Assembly: GCA_934278995.1 (NCBI GenBank)
Contig: CAKQWM010000005.1
Coordinates: 1-64,000 of the forward strand
Length of the DNA: 64,000 nucleotides
Direction: 5' to 3'
DNA from: an uncultured Clostridia bacterium
Lineage (GTDB): Bacteria; Bacillota; Clostridia; Christensenellales; Borkfalkiaceae
Part shown: positions 6,901 to 14,790 of the stretch, in pieces
How the letters are laid out: each line of letters starts with the position of its first letter
How positions within the stretch are numbered: position 1 is the first letter of the stretch
Made by a program: the position numbers and the translations under genes
The notes under the pieces: model-generated
Seen by the model: the letters and a program-made list of their open reading frames with translations, nothing else
Databases searched by the model: none
Told to the model about the DNA's origin: nothing

Positions 6901-9247
6901 CGATTCTATCAATAACACCGAACTGAGAAGTAAAGGATATTCCGGCGAATATAAAGAAAATACTTTTTACACAAAAATCGGATTGTATGGTCCTAAGGAA
7001 GATTATCACAGACCTTTTTCTTACTATGAAAATCTTCTTAAGAGACGTGAATTGGAAATTATTGAAGTTCTTGAAACAGAAGGAGTAAACGCCGATACGT
7101 TAAACCCGATAGGCGAACATCTGGTTTTTGACGTCATCAACAGGGGTATACATTCTCTAACCGATTGTACCTTAATGATAAAAACGTGCCCGATGGATTA
7201 TGAAATAGTAATCCCTTGCATAAAACAAATTATTCATAATTTGGAGAATGGTTGTCAATTCAAAACGAGACTTGTTTCGGTAGATTTATTTGACGGGGAA
7301 AGGAATAGAAGATATTCAAATGATGACAAGTCGAAACTTTTAGAAAACTTACGATATTTAAAAAGTAACGAAATGATAGACGAAGTTGTCTTTTCCGATG
7401 ATTGTGCTGTTTACACCGAATGGTTTGGCGAGAATTCCGAGCATAGTCATAGTGAAAACGGTCAGCAACTATCGGCAACTCTAAACGGCTTTGAAAATGT
7501 CGATACACGATACGTATTTCAAACAGATATAGACGTTCTTTACAAATCTTCTTTCGGCGCGTTTGAAAAAGCGTTTGAGGATTTCGTTAGTTCTAAAGCT
7601 ATAACCGGGACAATCGGGGTGTATCGACAAGAATCTCTCTCTCCTTCATTAGGGAACAGAACAGAGGTCAGGACTTGTTTTATAGACTTGATTGCCCTCA
7701 AAAAGAAACTTCCGATAAAAAACTATAAAAACGACAACGGTCAGTTTGTCCTACCTTGGCACAGAGCGTTAGACAACGCGTTGCTAAAAAATGAGAGTAT
7801 TCGTTTTGCGCAAAAGGATTTATGCTTCGTTCATCTCCCGAATTTTATGAAAAAGCGTAATTTTATAAGCGCGTACTTACTCGGTAATATTCCCGAAGAG
7901 CAAAAAGAGAACGTTGATGCAGTGGATAATATAAAATTATGGTATCCTAAGGCTCAAAGGAACGTTGCCGTTTTTTCCAGAGGAAAAAACGTAGGTGTAG
8001 AAAAGTTAAAAAGGCTCATCGGTTCTCTTAAAAATCAAAGTTGTCAGGATTTTGATTTTGTTTACTTCGACGATTGTTCGGATATCAAAGAACAAGAGTA
8101 TCTATACTGTCTTTCAAAATATGACTTATGGTGTAAAAATCATATGATTTTGATTGAAAATATACATTCGGTCGATTCATTGGCAAATTTTGACACCGCT
8201 ATGAAATTTATCGTTACAGATCCGAATACAATAGTGATTAACGTTGACGGCGACGACGCTCTATTAACGTCCGATGCAATTGCAATAATACAAGAATCGT
8301 ATAAAAACGGCGCCGATATGACGGCAGGCGGTTGTTTCAGGGCAGACAAGCCGTCAAGAAGATATTCAATAAACTCGTTCAAGAAATCTTGGGAACGTAA
8401 CGGCGATAATATATGGCTTCATCCAAAAACTTTTAAAAGATATTTAGTGGACTATATAGGTGATTTTCTTCAAGAAAAAGGGAAGTATATAGACGTTCAT
8501 ACCGATTATGCGATACTCTTGCCGATTGTCGAAGCGTCAAAACACCCGATAGAGATTAAAAAGAAAATTTACTACTTCGAGCCGTCGTTAGAAAATAAAA
8601 CGGAACAGGCTCAGTATGAGACGCAACACAAAAAAGAAATATTGGAAAAACTTTTTCAAAAAGCAAAAAGGAGATTTATGAAACCGATTATATCCGTTAT
8701 AGGCGATGCCTCTATAAACAGTGATGACCCCGAATACTTTCTTGCCGAAGAAGTTGGCAAACAATTGGTTGATGCGGGGTATAGAGTTCAAACGGGAGGA
8801 TTAGGCGGCGTTATGGAAGCTGCTTTAAAGGGAGCAAAGAAATCAAACAAATATGAATACGGCGATACTCTTGCAATACTCCCCGGCAACGATATTGCTG
8901 ATGCCAATGAATTTGCGGACATAAGGATTGCTACGGGGTTGGACAACATGAGAGCAAAACAAGTTGTGGACGCATATGCGGTTATAGCAATCGGCGGCGG
9001 CGCGGGAACGCTGGCTGAAATCGCAACCGCTTGGTCTATGTATAAACTCATTATCGCTTGGAATAAGAATGGTTGGTCGGCAAAGCTTGCAAATAAAAAA
9101 GTCGATAAAAGACAACGTTATGGCGATTCAAGGGACGATAAGGTGTATTCATTCGAAAGTGCGAATGAAGCCATTGAGTTGATAAGCGAACTCGGTTCAA
9201 AATATCAAAAAGAATATAACGGAATAAAATGGAGGAAATCAAAATGA
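3914..9247 (+). CDS. Giant multidomain protein: glycosyltransferase-like domains, kinase-like domain, methyltransferase and LOG-like domain
   Basis: 1,777 residues, apparently cytosolic (no signal peptide or clear membrane segment). Domains in order: (1) GT2-type glycosyltransferase, ~1-260, with FLDDDDSW near 97-104; (2) second glycosyltransferase-like region, ~280-690, with VLDDDMDF near 393; (3) protein-kinase-like fold, ~695-870, with glycine loop LGYGQEGVAL near 709 and IDYG as the DFG counterpart, while the usual HxD catalytic site reads SNVKKDN, so it may be inactive; (4) class I SAM methyltransferase, ~890-1080, motif I ILDYGAGK; (5) glycosyltransferase-like, ~1085-1350, with QTDIDVLY near 1203; (6) GT2-like, ~1355-1580, with NVDGDDAL near 1443; (7) LOG/TIGR00725-type domain from ~1589, with GGLGGVMEAA and GGGAGTLAE. 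The start has a GGAGA ribosome site. It overlaps the dehydrogenase start (ATGA). It looks AT-richer than the core genes, suggesting transfer. The product is unknown; synthesis of a modified sugar-nucleotide or glycan is inference. Confidence 0.75.
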   Translation: MIQIIGVIATKNRNELLNMALMSVINQTRKLDELIVVSDSDERDFQKDRDLCEGKCIFLRDRYTRNYAGNLNTAIDNIVLRHMIHNDENADDIYIAFLDDDDSWKSNYIESCYLKLSSKPDFVVSGLNYSSEGKAFPLSVPTYLEKTSFLAKNPHIQGSNTFIKLSTLLKAGCFDEALNSTTDRDFFTRVMMLNPKYEIINETLVDIDAHNDRSRLTNNNAGKRESLSYFYSKYEGLMNSEIKLKFFERANRYTELSEESTTDNLPHELGKTCIRQNCSGFNKHVVFGFIVSDEKLGLRLLKSISDLEGIDKSIVLLCNIEYPTQQFIDVVKEINAKIVLLREAKKIGLNIDCLSFASDSLRKDGQIKDITISRTILHKLLKMYSNEDDIIWVLDDDMDFKYLTRVDSEFCECPLNVVDILSRYDGKADVVIGSYSEDAPLPTLSTLRTSLLDYVYKVFLNKAERYRTDIYDIRDYYYDLSDSHIGLETPLKSYAESLNDVFSGKATSRKLFVSEISEFTPYCRGGNTIIFNRKVLDIPNVSPRFGDLIARRSDYFWVEQAKKNGFNIIGSSFATLHSKIKTDFEIEKEADKLLKDLLGSSFTKTIESERHESRESFYKTFKQIYEERLTRIYDSFCRITGLLSIANADSYKGINQGFIDRFIKKAKYYLYEPMVRAAYDVVRNTVKKYELAEKKEKIISVFGEEYKSLGYGQEGVALLKDDATIVKVFYEPQNFEFLKAHSTNFNKCEQLNRIYFENIHGYSVLSYSQNGEIEPYEKGHAKELVSLLWFLKDEGLTISNVKKDNFILLNGKLKFIDYGKNIIKFTEMDFDRTVKRTFEMLKYPAVTPNEFTELIEKDYMDDDAELLFGIDKFIKLFGKREKEAIHDGMVIERIKKYSPKTILDYGAGKCKIMNRLKDDADCYVFDVDTETLHSRADSGVTIIDSIDAFNKQVDLVISNLVLCNVTEEWTDKILADITKILKRNGHAILSICDPFFDSINNTELRSKGYSGEYKENTFYTKIGLYGPKEDYHRPFSYYENLLKRRELEIIEVLETEGVNADTLNPIGEHLVFDVINRGIHSLTDCTLMIKTCPMDYEIVIPCIKQIIHNLENGCQFKTRLVSVDLFDGERNRRYSNDDKSKLLENLRYLKSNEMIDEVVFSDDCAVYTEWFGENSEHSHSENGQQLSATLNGFENVDTRYVFQTDIDVLYKSSFGAFEKAFEDFVSSKAITGTIGVYRQESLSPSLGNRTEVRTCFIDLIALKKKLPIKNYKNDNGQFVLPWHRALDNALLKNESIRFAQKDLCFVHLPNFMKKRNFISAYLLGNIPEEQKENVDAVDNIKLWYPKAQRNVAVFSRGKNVGVEKLKRLIGSLKNQSCQDFDFVYFDDCSDIKEQEYLYCLSKYDLWCKNHMILIENIHSVDSLANFDTAMKFIVTDPNTIVINVDGDDALLTSDAIAIIQESYKNGADMTAGGCFRADKPSRRYSINSFKKSWERNGDNIWLHPKTFKRYLVDYIGDFLQEKGKYIDVHTDYAILLPIVEASKHPIEIKKKIYYFEPSLENKTEQAQYETQHKKEILEKLFQKAKRRFMKPIISVIGDASINSDDPEYFLAEEVGKQLVDAGYRVQTGGLGGVMEAALKGAKKSNKYEYGDTLAILPGNDIADANEFADIRIATGLDNMRAKQVVDAYAVIAIGGGAGTLAEIATAWSMYKLIIAWNKNGWSAKLANKKVDKRQRYGDSRDDKVYSFESANEAIELISELGSKYQKEYNGIKWRKSK
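8666..8680 (+). promoter_or_regulatory. Possible internal ribosome site for the LOG-like domain
   Basis: Inside the giant gene, AAGGAG (8668-8673) precedes an in-frame ATG (8678-8680), exactly where the LOG-like domain begins (MKPIISVIGDAS). Translation from here would give a stand-alone protein of about 189 residues, the usual size of TIGR00725-family proteins. The spacing of 4 bases is short, so this is only suggestive. Confidence 0.35.
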
Positions 9248-9999
9248 AAGTAGGGATTATCGGATTAGGACATGTAGGTACGGCAATGCATAATCTTTTT
9301 AAAGATGCTATCGTTTATGATAAATTTAAGAATATTGGCACGATGGACGATATCAATAATTGTGATGCGGCTTTTATTTGCGTTCCGACGCCGATGAGTG
9401 AAAACGGTTCGTGTGATACCACAGCGGTTGACGAGGTCCTGTCTTGGTGCAATTGCAAGGTTCTTATCATTCGTTCAACGGTCAGAGTCGGATATACGAG
9501 AGAAATGGCGGAAAAACTGCATAAAAACATAGTTTTTCAGCCTGAATACTACGGAGAAACCACAGCGCATCCGTTCGCCGATTTGGCGGAAAGAAATTGG
9601 TTGTCGTTCGGCGGTTCTTCGGAAGCAATCGACTTGGCAATAGAGGCATACAAAACGGTGATAAATTCAAATGTTAAGATCTATCAAGCCTCCGCAGACG
9701 AGGTTGAATTGGCAAAATATATGGAAAATGCTTTTCTCGCCACAAAAGTTATTTTCATCAACGAAATGTATGATATTTGTGAAAAACTCGGTTTAAATTA
9801 CAATCAAGTAAGAGAAATCTGGACTGCTGATCCACGGATCGGGACAAGCCATACGTTCATTTACAAGGACAATCGAGGCTATGGGGGAAGTTGCTTGCCC
9901 AAAGACATATCAGAACTTCATACTCTTGAACTACAAAACGATCTTGACGACACTTTGATCAATGCCGTTATTGAAAAGAATAAGAAATATCATAAATAG
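9244..9999 (+). CDS. Short nucleotide-sugar dehydrogenase (UDP-glucose/GDP-mannose dehydrogenase family)
   Basis: NAD-dependent oxidation of a nucleotide-sugar C6 alcohol to the acid is the family reaction. The start at 9244 is chosen because GGAGG (9231-9235) lies 8 bases upstream; a start at 9229 would begin before that site. The 251-residue product has the Rossmann motif GIIGLGHVGTAM at the N-terminus and the central-domain motif GGSCLPKD with the catalytic Cys217. It stops shortly after this point, so the usual C-terminal nucleotide-sugar binding domain (full enzymes are ~400-450 residues) is absent. The ATG overlaps the stop of the giant gene (ATGA), so the pair is coupled. Inference: it supplies or modifies the sugar donor used by the fusion protein. 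Confidence 0.82.
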   Translation: MKVGIIGLGHVGTAMHNLFKDAIVYDKFKNIGTMDDINNCDAAFICVPTPMSENGSCDTTAVDEVLSWCNCKVLIIRSTVRVGYTREMAEKLHKNIVFQPEYYGETTAHPFADLAERNWLSFGGSSEAIDLAIEAYKTVINSNVKIYQASADEVELAKYMENAFLATKVIFINEMYDICEKLGLNYNQVREIWTADPRIGTSHTFIYKDNRGYGGSCLPKDISELHTLELQNDLDDTLINAVIEKNKKYHK

Positions 10000-10011
10000 A
10001 GTGATGACTTT

Positions 10012-10336
10012 ACAATTTTAGTTGCCGTTTTGATTTTTTGTGTTTAAGTAGTTGTTTCATTTTGGTTTTTTTGTGATTTTTTATGAAAGCGATATTTAAA
10101 GCATAGTTTGGCAAAACGCAAAACCAAAACACTAAAACCGAAACATAAAAGGCTTTTAAACCGTAATTTTAAAGCCATAACACTAAAACCACAACTTTAA
10201 TGCTAAACTCTAAAATCACAATTCAAAAGCCACAATGTCAAAACCGCAATACTAAAACCGCGACTTTAAATTAAAATCGCAACATTAAAACCGAATCGTA
10301 TAAAAAAGACCATAAAGTTTTATGTTTTAGTGTTGA
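10012..10336 (+). repeat. Degenerate ~14-bp tandem repeat array with inverted flanking units
   Basis: About a dozen imperfect units resembling AAAACCGCAACACT run from about 10112 to 10310, spaced 13-15 bases, with occasional longer interruptions. At 10017-10070 and again at 10317-10336 the same motif occurs in reverse complement (TTTTAGTTGCCGTTTTG-like), so the transcript could fold into long imperfect hairpins. The period is not a multiple of three and no ORF spans it. It fills the gap between two convergent genes. A short CATAAA/TTTATG hairpin near 10311-10324 may help termination. Confidence 0.7.
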
Positions 10337-10368
10337 CGAAAAAATGAAATAATCGTTCCTTAATTTCG

Positions 10369-11775
10369 TTATTGATTTTCTCTGTTTTTAGATTTAATAT
10401 TACAAATTAAATTGACTATTATGCCCAAAATAAGGGCGCAGGCGACGGAAGTAATCTGAATTTCGCCGATTCTGACGACCATTCCGCCGACGCCCGCAAT
10501 CAATATAGACGATACGACGAACAGGTTTTTATTATCCGACAAGTTCACGCCCTGCAACATTTTAAGTCCCGACACGGCGATAAACCCGTAAAGCGCCATA
10601 CATACGCCGCCCATTACGCAAGAGGGGATAGTTGCCAGGAAGGTTACGAATGGACCGATAAAACTGCACGCAATACATAACAACGCCGTTACGAAAATCG
10701 TTATTACCGAGGCGTTTCCCGTAATTGCGACGCAGGCAACGCTTTCGCCGTACGTAGTGTTTGGACAGCCTCCGAAGACCGCGCCCACTATACTGCCCAC
10801 GCCGTCTCCGAGCAACGTTCTGTTAAGCCCCGGATTTTCGAGAAGGTCGCTGCCGATTATTTCGGACAGATTTTTATGGTCGGCTATGTGTTCGGCAAAC
10901 ACGACGAAAGCAACGGGAACGTAAGCCACGGCAATCGAGCCTATATACGCGCCGATATTTTGTGTTCCAAAGCCTCCGTCGAATATTTTTAAAAAGACGA
11001 ACGAGGGAATCCATTCCATATCTGCGAATTTACCGAAGTCGATTATTTTCAATGCGTCGATCGAAAAAGCGTTTCCGAGTACGGTAAATAAAGCGGCAAG
11101 CGCGTAACCCGCCAGAATACCTATGATAAACGGAATCAGTTTCATTGTTTTATTGCCGTACACCGAGCAGATAACGACCACGATAAGCGTTAATAGTCCG
11201 CAAAGTAAAGCGATAAAAGGCGAGGCTAAGGGGACGTTTTTTGTTACCGCGACCGCTTGCATAATTCCATCGACTTTTTTTGCAATCCACTCGGTTTGAC
11301 CGACCGTAACGCTTCCTTTCATTAAATCGGCAATTGCGTTTGCCGAAAGGGATAAACCGATAATTGCAACGGTAGGTCCTATGACCACCGGCGGCATGAT
11401 TTTGTTTATCCAGCCGACGCCGGCAAATTTTACGAGCGCGGAAATCAAAACGTATATAAGCCCCGCAAAAACCGCGCCGACGACTATTCCGAGGTAACCG
11501 AGCGATGCCGTAGAAGCGCCGCCGAACGCAGCCGCCATACTTCCCAAAAAGGCAAAACTACTACCTAAAAACACGGGACTTTTGAATTTCGTAAAGACGA
11601 GATAAACAATCGTTCCCGCTCCCGCTCCGAAAAGCGCGGCAGACTGACTCATTCCGTTCCCGATTATTGCGGGTACTGCGATAGTTGCGGCAAGAATAGC
11701 CAGAAGTTGTTGAAAAGCATACACGACGGTACGCAAAACAGGCGGTTTGTCCGATACTTTGTAAGTAAGGTTCAT
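10369..11775 (-). CDS. uraA: Uracil permease (NCS2 / UraA family)
   Basis: A 468-residue membrane transporter of the nucleobase-cation symporter 2 family with about 12-14 hydrophobic segments. It opens with VLRTVVYAFQQLLAILAATI, typical of UraA/PyrP, and has the family signature GGCPNTTYGES in the second half. It imports uracil with protons for salvage. It lies 65 bases downstream of pyrR on the same strand, with a GGAG ribosome site, so it belongs to the PyrR-controlled operon. A xanthine/uric acid NCS2 role is less likely given the pyrR linkage. Confidence 0.9.
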   Translation of the reverse strand: MNLTYKVSDKPPVLRTVVYAFQQLLAILAATIAVPAIIGNGMSQSAALFGAGAGTIVYLVFTKFKSPVFLGSSFAFLGSMAAAFGGASTASLGYLGIVVGAVFAGLIYVLISALVKFAGVGWINKIMPPVVIGPTVAIIGLSLSANAIADLMKGSVTVGQTEWIAKKVDGIMQAVAVTKNVPLASPFIALLCGLLTLIVVVICSVYGNKTMKLIPFIIGILAGYALAALFTVLGNAFSIDALKIIDFGKFADMEWIPSFVFLKIFDGGFGTQNIGAYIGSIAVAYVPVAFVVFAEHIADHKNLSEIIGSDLLENPGLNRTLLGDGVGSIVGAVFGGCPNTTYGESVACVAITGNASVITIFVTALLCIACSFIGPFVTFLATIPSCVMGGVCMALYGFIAVSGLKMLQGVNLSDNKNLFVVSSILIAGVGGMVVRIGEIQITSVACALILGIIVNLICNIKSKNRENQ

Positions 11776-11840
11776 AATTTTTACATCTCCGTATAAATTT
11801 AATTATTACCTCGGCGCGTAGCCGGTTTAACCGTTGATAT

Positions 11841-12380
11841 TCAGTTTATTTGCATCAGTTTTACGTTCTGACAGCCGTCGGTTTCGATAAAATTTACCGA
11901 AATAACTTCGCTTTGCGTGGTAGGCACGTTTTTGCCGACGAAGTCTGCTCTTATCGGAAGTTCTCTGTGTCCTCTGTCAACCAGAACGGCAAGGCGAATC
12001 GTTTTAGGTCTGCCGAGCGCCAAAACCGCGTCCATGGCGGCGCGCGCTGTTCTTCCCGTATAAAGAACGTCGTCGCATAAAACTACGTTTTTGTCGGTAA
12101 TTTCGCACGGAACTTTTGTTCCGTTAAGAACGGGCGTAGGCGCGACTTTTTTAATATCGTCACGATAAAATGTGATGTCCGCGCTTCCGCAAGGTACGCT
12201 GACGCCTTCAAAATTGCCGATGTTTTCGGCGATTTTTTTTGCAAAAGGCACACCGCGCGTAACGATTCCTACCAAAACCAGATTCTCAGCGCCTTTATTG
12301 CTTTCCAAAATCTCGTGCGAAATTCGTTTGATTGCTCTGTCAACCGCCGCTTCGTCCATCAATATAGTTTTTTCAATCAT
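11841..12380 (-). CDS. pyrR: Bifunctional pyrimidine regulator and uracil phosphoribosyltransferase PyrR
   Basis: RNA-binding attenuation protein that stabilises a leader hairpin when UMP is high; many members also convert uracil and PRPP to UMP. The 179-residue length is standard. The PRPP-binding loop VVLCDDVLYTGRTARA lies at residues 99-114, preceded by the family features TRGVPFA (41-47) and ITFYRDD (69-75). It is first in the operon with uraA. A leader with a terminator and a PyrR-type hairpin precedes it, consistent with autoregulation. The start has a GGGGG ribosome site. Confidence 0.95.
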   Translation of the reverse strand: MIEKTILMDEAAVDRAIKRISHEILESNKGAENLVLVGIVTRGVPFAKKIAENIGNFEGVSVPCGSADITFYRDDIKKVAPTPVLNGTKVPCEITDKNVVLCDDVLYTGRTARAAMDAVLALGRPKTIRLAVLVDRGHRELPIRADFVGKNVPTTQSEVISVNFIETDGCQNVKLMQIN

Positions 12381-12431
12381 GGTAACCCCCGTTTAGTATG
12401 GTTCTGTTTCCGAAGTAACCCTTTAAGGCGT

Positions 12432-12463
12432 AAAAAAACGCCCTGCGTAATGTGCGCAGAGCG
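12432..12463 (-). terminator. Attenuator terminator in the pyrR leader
   Basis: Read on the minus strand: CGCTCTGCG, loop CACATTA, CGCAGGGCG, then TTTTTTT. It sits about 50 bases before pyrR, inside the untranslated leader. Confidence 0.85.
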
Positions 12464-12509
12464 AGCCGTAACAAAAAGAACCCGAAAAACAGAGCCTTTC
12501 TAAAAAAAT

Positions 12510-12544
12510 AAACGCTAACCTTGCGAGCATCACGGTACCCGTTT
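12510..12544 (-). promoter_or_regulatory. Probable PyrR-binding stem-loop
   Basis: On the minus strand AAACG pairs with CGTTT at the base, with an upper stem GCT/AGC enclosing CGCAAGGTT. The loop loosely matches the PyrR-binding consensus (GNGAGGNU-like). Position, between promoter and terminator, is as expected for the anti-antiterminator. The match is imperfect. Confidence 0.55.
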
Positions 12545-12560
12545 AAAGATTATTTTCGTA

Positions 12561-12589
12561 ATTCTACCAAATAAGGCGATATAAGTCAA
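12561..12589 (-). promoter_or_regulatory. Sigma-A promoter of pyrR-uraA
   Basis: Minus strand: TTGACT (12584-12589), 17-base spacer, TAGAAT (12561-12566). It gives a leader of about 170 bases containing the PyrR elements. Confidence 0.75.
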
Positions 12590-12743
12590 CGGTTTTTACG
12601 GCGTAACGGACAATTTTACGGTTATTTTTTTACGCGTTAAAATCTTTACGCCGAAAAAAAACGAGTTTAACCGAATAATCGTTTGCGGACTTAAAAACTG
12701 TAAAAAAAACTTGATAAAAAACTCAAAAACGACTGTAATTCAT

Positions 12744-12772
12744 TTGACTAATTGATATCGGCAGTGTATCAT
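12744..12772 (+). promoter_or_regulatory. Sigma-A promoter before the purine-permease leader
   Basis: TTGACT (12744-12749), 17-base spacer, TATCAT (12767-12772). The transcript would start near 12779, almost 490 bases before the permease start. Confidence 0.6.
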
Positions 12773-12846
12773 AAAAGCATATTTTTAAGGTTTCGGCTTT
12801 TACGACACTGCGTTTAAATCGTTACCTTGAATACGGAGGGTTCGCT

Positions 12847-12912
12847 ATGCGCTGTTTTTACGTCAAAACGATTTTTACCGCATGCGGACGTCTCTGCGCC
12901 CGCACGCTATGA
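12847..12912 (+). CDS. Putative 21-residue leader peptide
   Basis: ATG at 12847 has a strong ribosome site GGAGGG (12835-12840) at 6 bases. The 21-codon frame reads MRCFYVKTIFTACGRLCARTL and ends at TGA 12910-12912, one base before a strong terminator hairpin begins. Three of its residues are cysteine and three arginine. Terminator position and ribosome site suggest attenuation by translation of the leader, or a riboswitch domain that happens to contain this frame. No homologue is known to me. Confidence 0.4.
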   Translation: MRCFYVKTIFTACGRLCARTL

Positions 12913-12913
12913 C

Positions 12914-12950
12914 ACGCTCGGACGGCATCACGCCGTCTTGAGCGTTTTTT
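12914..12950 (+). terminator. Strong leader terminator upstream of the purine permease
   Basis: Stem ACGCTC-G-GACGGC (12914-12926) pairs with GCCGTC-T-GAGCGT (12932-12945, one bulged T), loop ATCAC, followed by a T-rich tract. It lies about 315 bases before the permease start, so full-length mRNA requires read-through or a second promoter. The remaining stretch 12951-13266 shows only a poor TATAAT at 13239. Confidence 0.85.
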
Positions 12951-13266
12951 ATTTTTCTTTTGCGCGCGTTTTTACCGAGCAAACCATCGGGTGGCAAAAA
13001 TCGTTGACGACTATGAAAATTATGTAAAGGGAAAAAAGGGTTTCTGAAAAGGTTTTTTATAAGTGTCTTTATAAACGAAAAACCTAAGAGAGAAAAATTA
13101 CGGAAAATTTAATAAATAAAACGAAAATATACGTAGAAAAATTATGATATCGGGGACGGAACAATCCGGCTATTGTTTAGAGAGTAATCGACTTGTAATA
13201 TTTTTTTGCGGCAGTACTCGGTTACCGCCGCGGATTGATATAATAAACTTTCATGGAGGTTCAGTC

Positions 13267-14763
13267 ATGACAGAACAGGTTAATGCTGATAAGCAACCTA
13301 CGCAATCCCCGCAGCCGAAAACGAGCGGTTTTTCCGCTTGGTTAAACAGAGTTTTTAAACTCTCAGAAAACGGCACGACCGTAAGAACGGAAATTTTTGC
13401 CGGTCTTACCACATTTTTTGCAATGTGCTACATTGTAATCGTCAACCCCAACCAAATTACGGGTTTTAACTCGTCGCTTACGGGAATCTGGAACGCAGTT
13501 TACGTTGGCGGTCTTATCTCGGCAATCATCGGCACTTTACTTATGGCGTTTTTGGCAAAAAAACCTTTTGCGCAAGCGTCCGGCATGGGACTTAACAGTT
13601 TTTTTAACGTCGTGTTTATCGGCGCCGCTACCGGAGGAGACGCCTTACAACGTTACGGCGCAGGTCTTGTCGTAATACTTATTTCCGGTATAATATTCCT
13701 TATTCTTTCTTTTACCGGACTTCGTAAGTATATAGCAACCGCTCTTCCCGATTGTCTTAAAAAGGCGATTCCCGCGGGTATCGGTTTGTTTATCGCTCTT
13801 CTCGGCTTCAAGAACAGTTACATTATTCAGGCAAACAAATACACCTTCGTTCAACTTGCCGACTGCACCAAATGGTTGACTAAATCGGAATTCGGCGAAA
13901 TAAACGGCGGCGCCGCTCCCGTTCTTGCCGCATTTCTGGGCTTTATGGCGATTGCCGTTTTCGCAAACCAGAATAAAGTTAAATTTCTGAGGAAAGCAAG
14001 CGTAATTTTAGGCATTATCTTTTCTTCGGTATTATATTATCTTTTCACCTGGACCACTCCTTCCTGGAACGGTCTTAATATCGGTCAGACGTTCAGCGAT
14101 TTCGGAAAATACGGTTTTTCCGCGTTTAACGGCGAAAGTTGGGCAATGTTATTCGACGGACACACCATAGGCAATATCTTTACCGTAATAATGCTCGTCG
14201 TAACTTTCTGTCTCGTAGATATGTTCGATACCCTCGGCACTTTATACGGAACCTGTTCTCAAGCCAACATGCTCGATAAAAACGGGGATCCTCAAAACCT
14301 CGCTCAATGTCTTATGTGCGACTCCATAGGTACCGTTGCGGGCGCTTGCCTCGGCACGAGTACCGTTACCACCTTCGTTGAATCCGCAAGCGGTGTGGCG
14401 GAAGGCGGCAGAACGGGGCTTACGAGTATAGTTACGGCGCTCGGCTTTATCCTTTGCTTGTTCTTAAGTCCTTTGGCAAGCATCGTTCCGAGCGTAGCGA
14501 CCGCCCCCGCTCTTATCTACGTAGGCGTATTGATGCTCAAAAGTTTTGCAAACGTCGATATGACGGATTTACGCAGCGCAGTTCCCGCCTTTTTGGCGCT
14601 TATCATGATGCCTCTTACTTACTCGATTTCCAACGGTATCGGCGTCGGTGCCATAGCGTACGTTATCATTACGGTTTGCACCGGTAAATATACCAAAAAA
14701 GACATCGTTATTACCATTATAGCGGCGCTTTTCTTAGCAAGATTCGCTCTCGTTGCAATGTAA
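13267..14763 (+). CDS. NCS2-family purine permease (AzgA / PbuG-like)
   Basis: A 498-residue membrane transporter of the AzgA branch of NCS2 (adenine, guanine, hypoxanthine uptake). The start at 13267 is chosen because GGAGG (13255-13259) lies 7 bases upstream; an in-frame ATG at 13144 adds 41 residues of non-family sequence. Family features: TEIFAGLTTFFAMCYIVIVNP near residue 40, ASGMGLNSFF in the first half, and LVDMFDTLGTL in the middle. Around 12 hydrophobic segments are visible. The long leader with a terminator suggests regulated expression. Exact purine specificity cannot be told from sequence. Confidence 0.9.
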   Translation: MTEQVNADKQPTQSPQPKTSGFSAWLNRVFKLSENGTTVRTEIFAGLTTFFAMCYIVIVNPNQITGFNSSLTGIWNAVYVGGLISAIIGTLLMAFLAKKPFAQASGMGLNSFFNVVFIGAATGGDALQRYGAGLVVILISGIIFLILSFTGLRKYIATALPDCLKKAIPAGIGLFIALLGFKNSYIIQANKYTFVQLADCTKWLTKSEFGEINGGAAPVLAAFLGFMAIAVFANQNKVKFLRKASVILGIIFSSVLYYLFTWTTPSWNGLNIGQTFSDFGKYGFSAFNGESWAMLFDGHTIGNIFTVIMLVVTFCLVDMFDTLGTLYGTCSQANMLDKNGDPQNLAQCLMCDSIGTVAGACLGTSTVTTFVESASGVAEGGRTGLTSIVTALGFILCLFLSPLASIVPSVATAPALIYVGVLMLKSFANVDMTDLRSAVPAFLALIMMPLTYSISNGIGVGAIAYVIITVCTGKYTKKDIVITIIAALFLARFALVAM

Positions 14764-14790
14764 TAAACAATTCATTAAACGATAAACTTT

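Noticed and set aside
10080..10336. CRISPR array
   Set aside because: Units of ~14 bp are too short, degenerate and lack spacers; no cas genes nearby.
12779..12950. Guanine, PRPP or guanidine (ykkC) riboswitch before the purine permease
   Set aside because: The conserved core segments of these classes could not be found; only a faint GGAGGGTTC resemblance.
13232..13250. TATAAT at 13239 as the purine permease promoter
   Set aside because: No -35 element at the right distance and the start would fall almost on the ribosome site.
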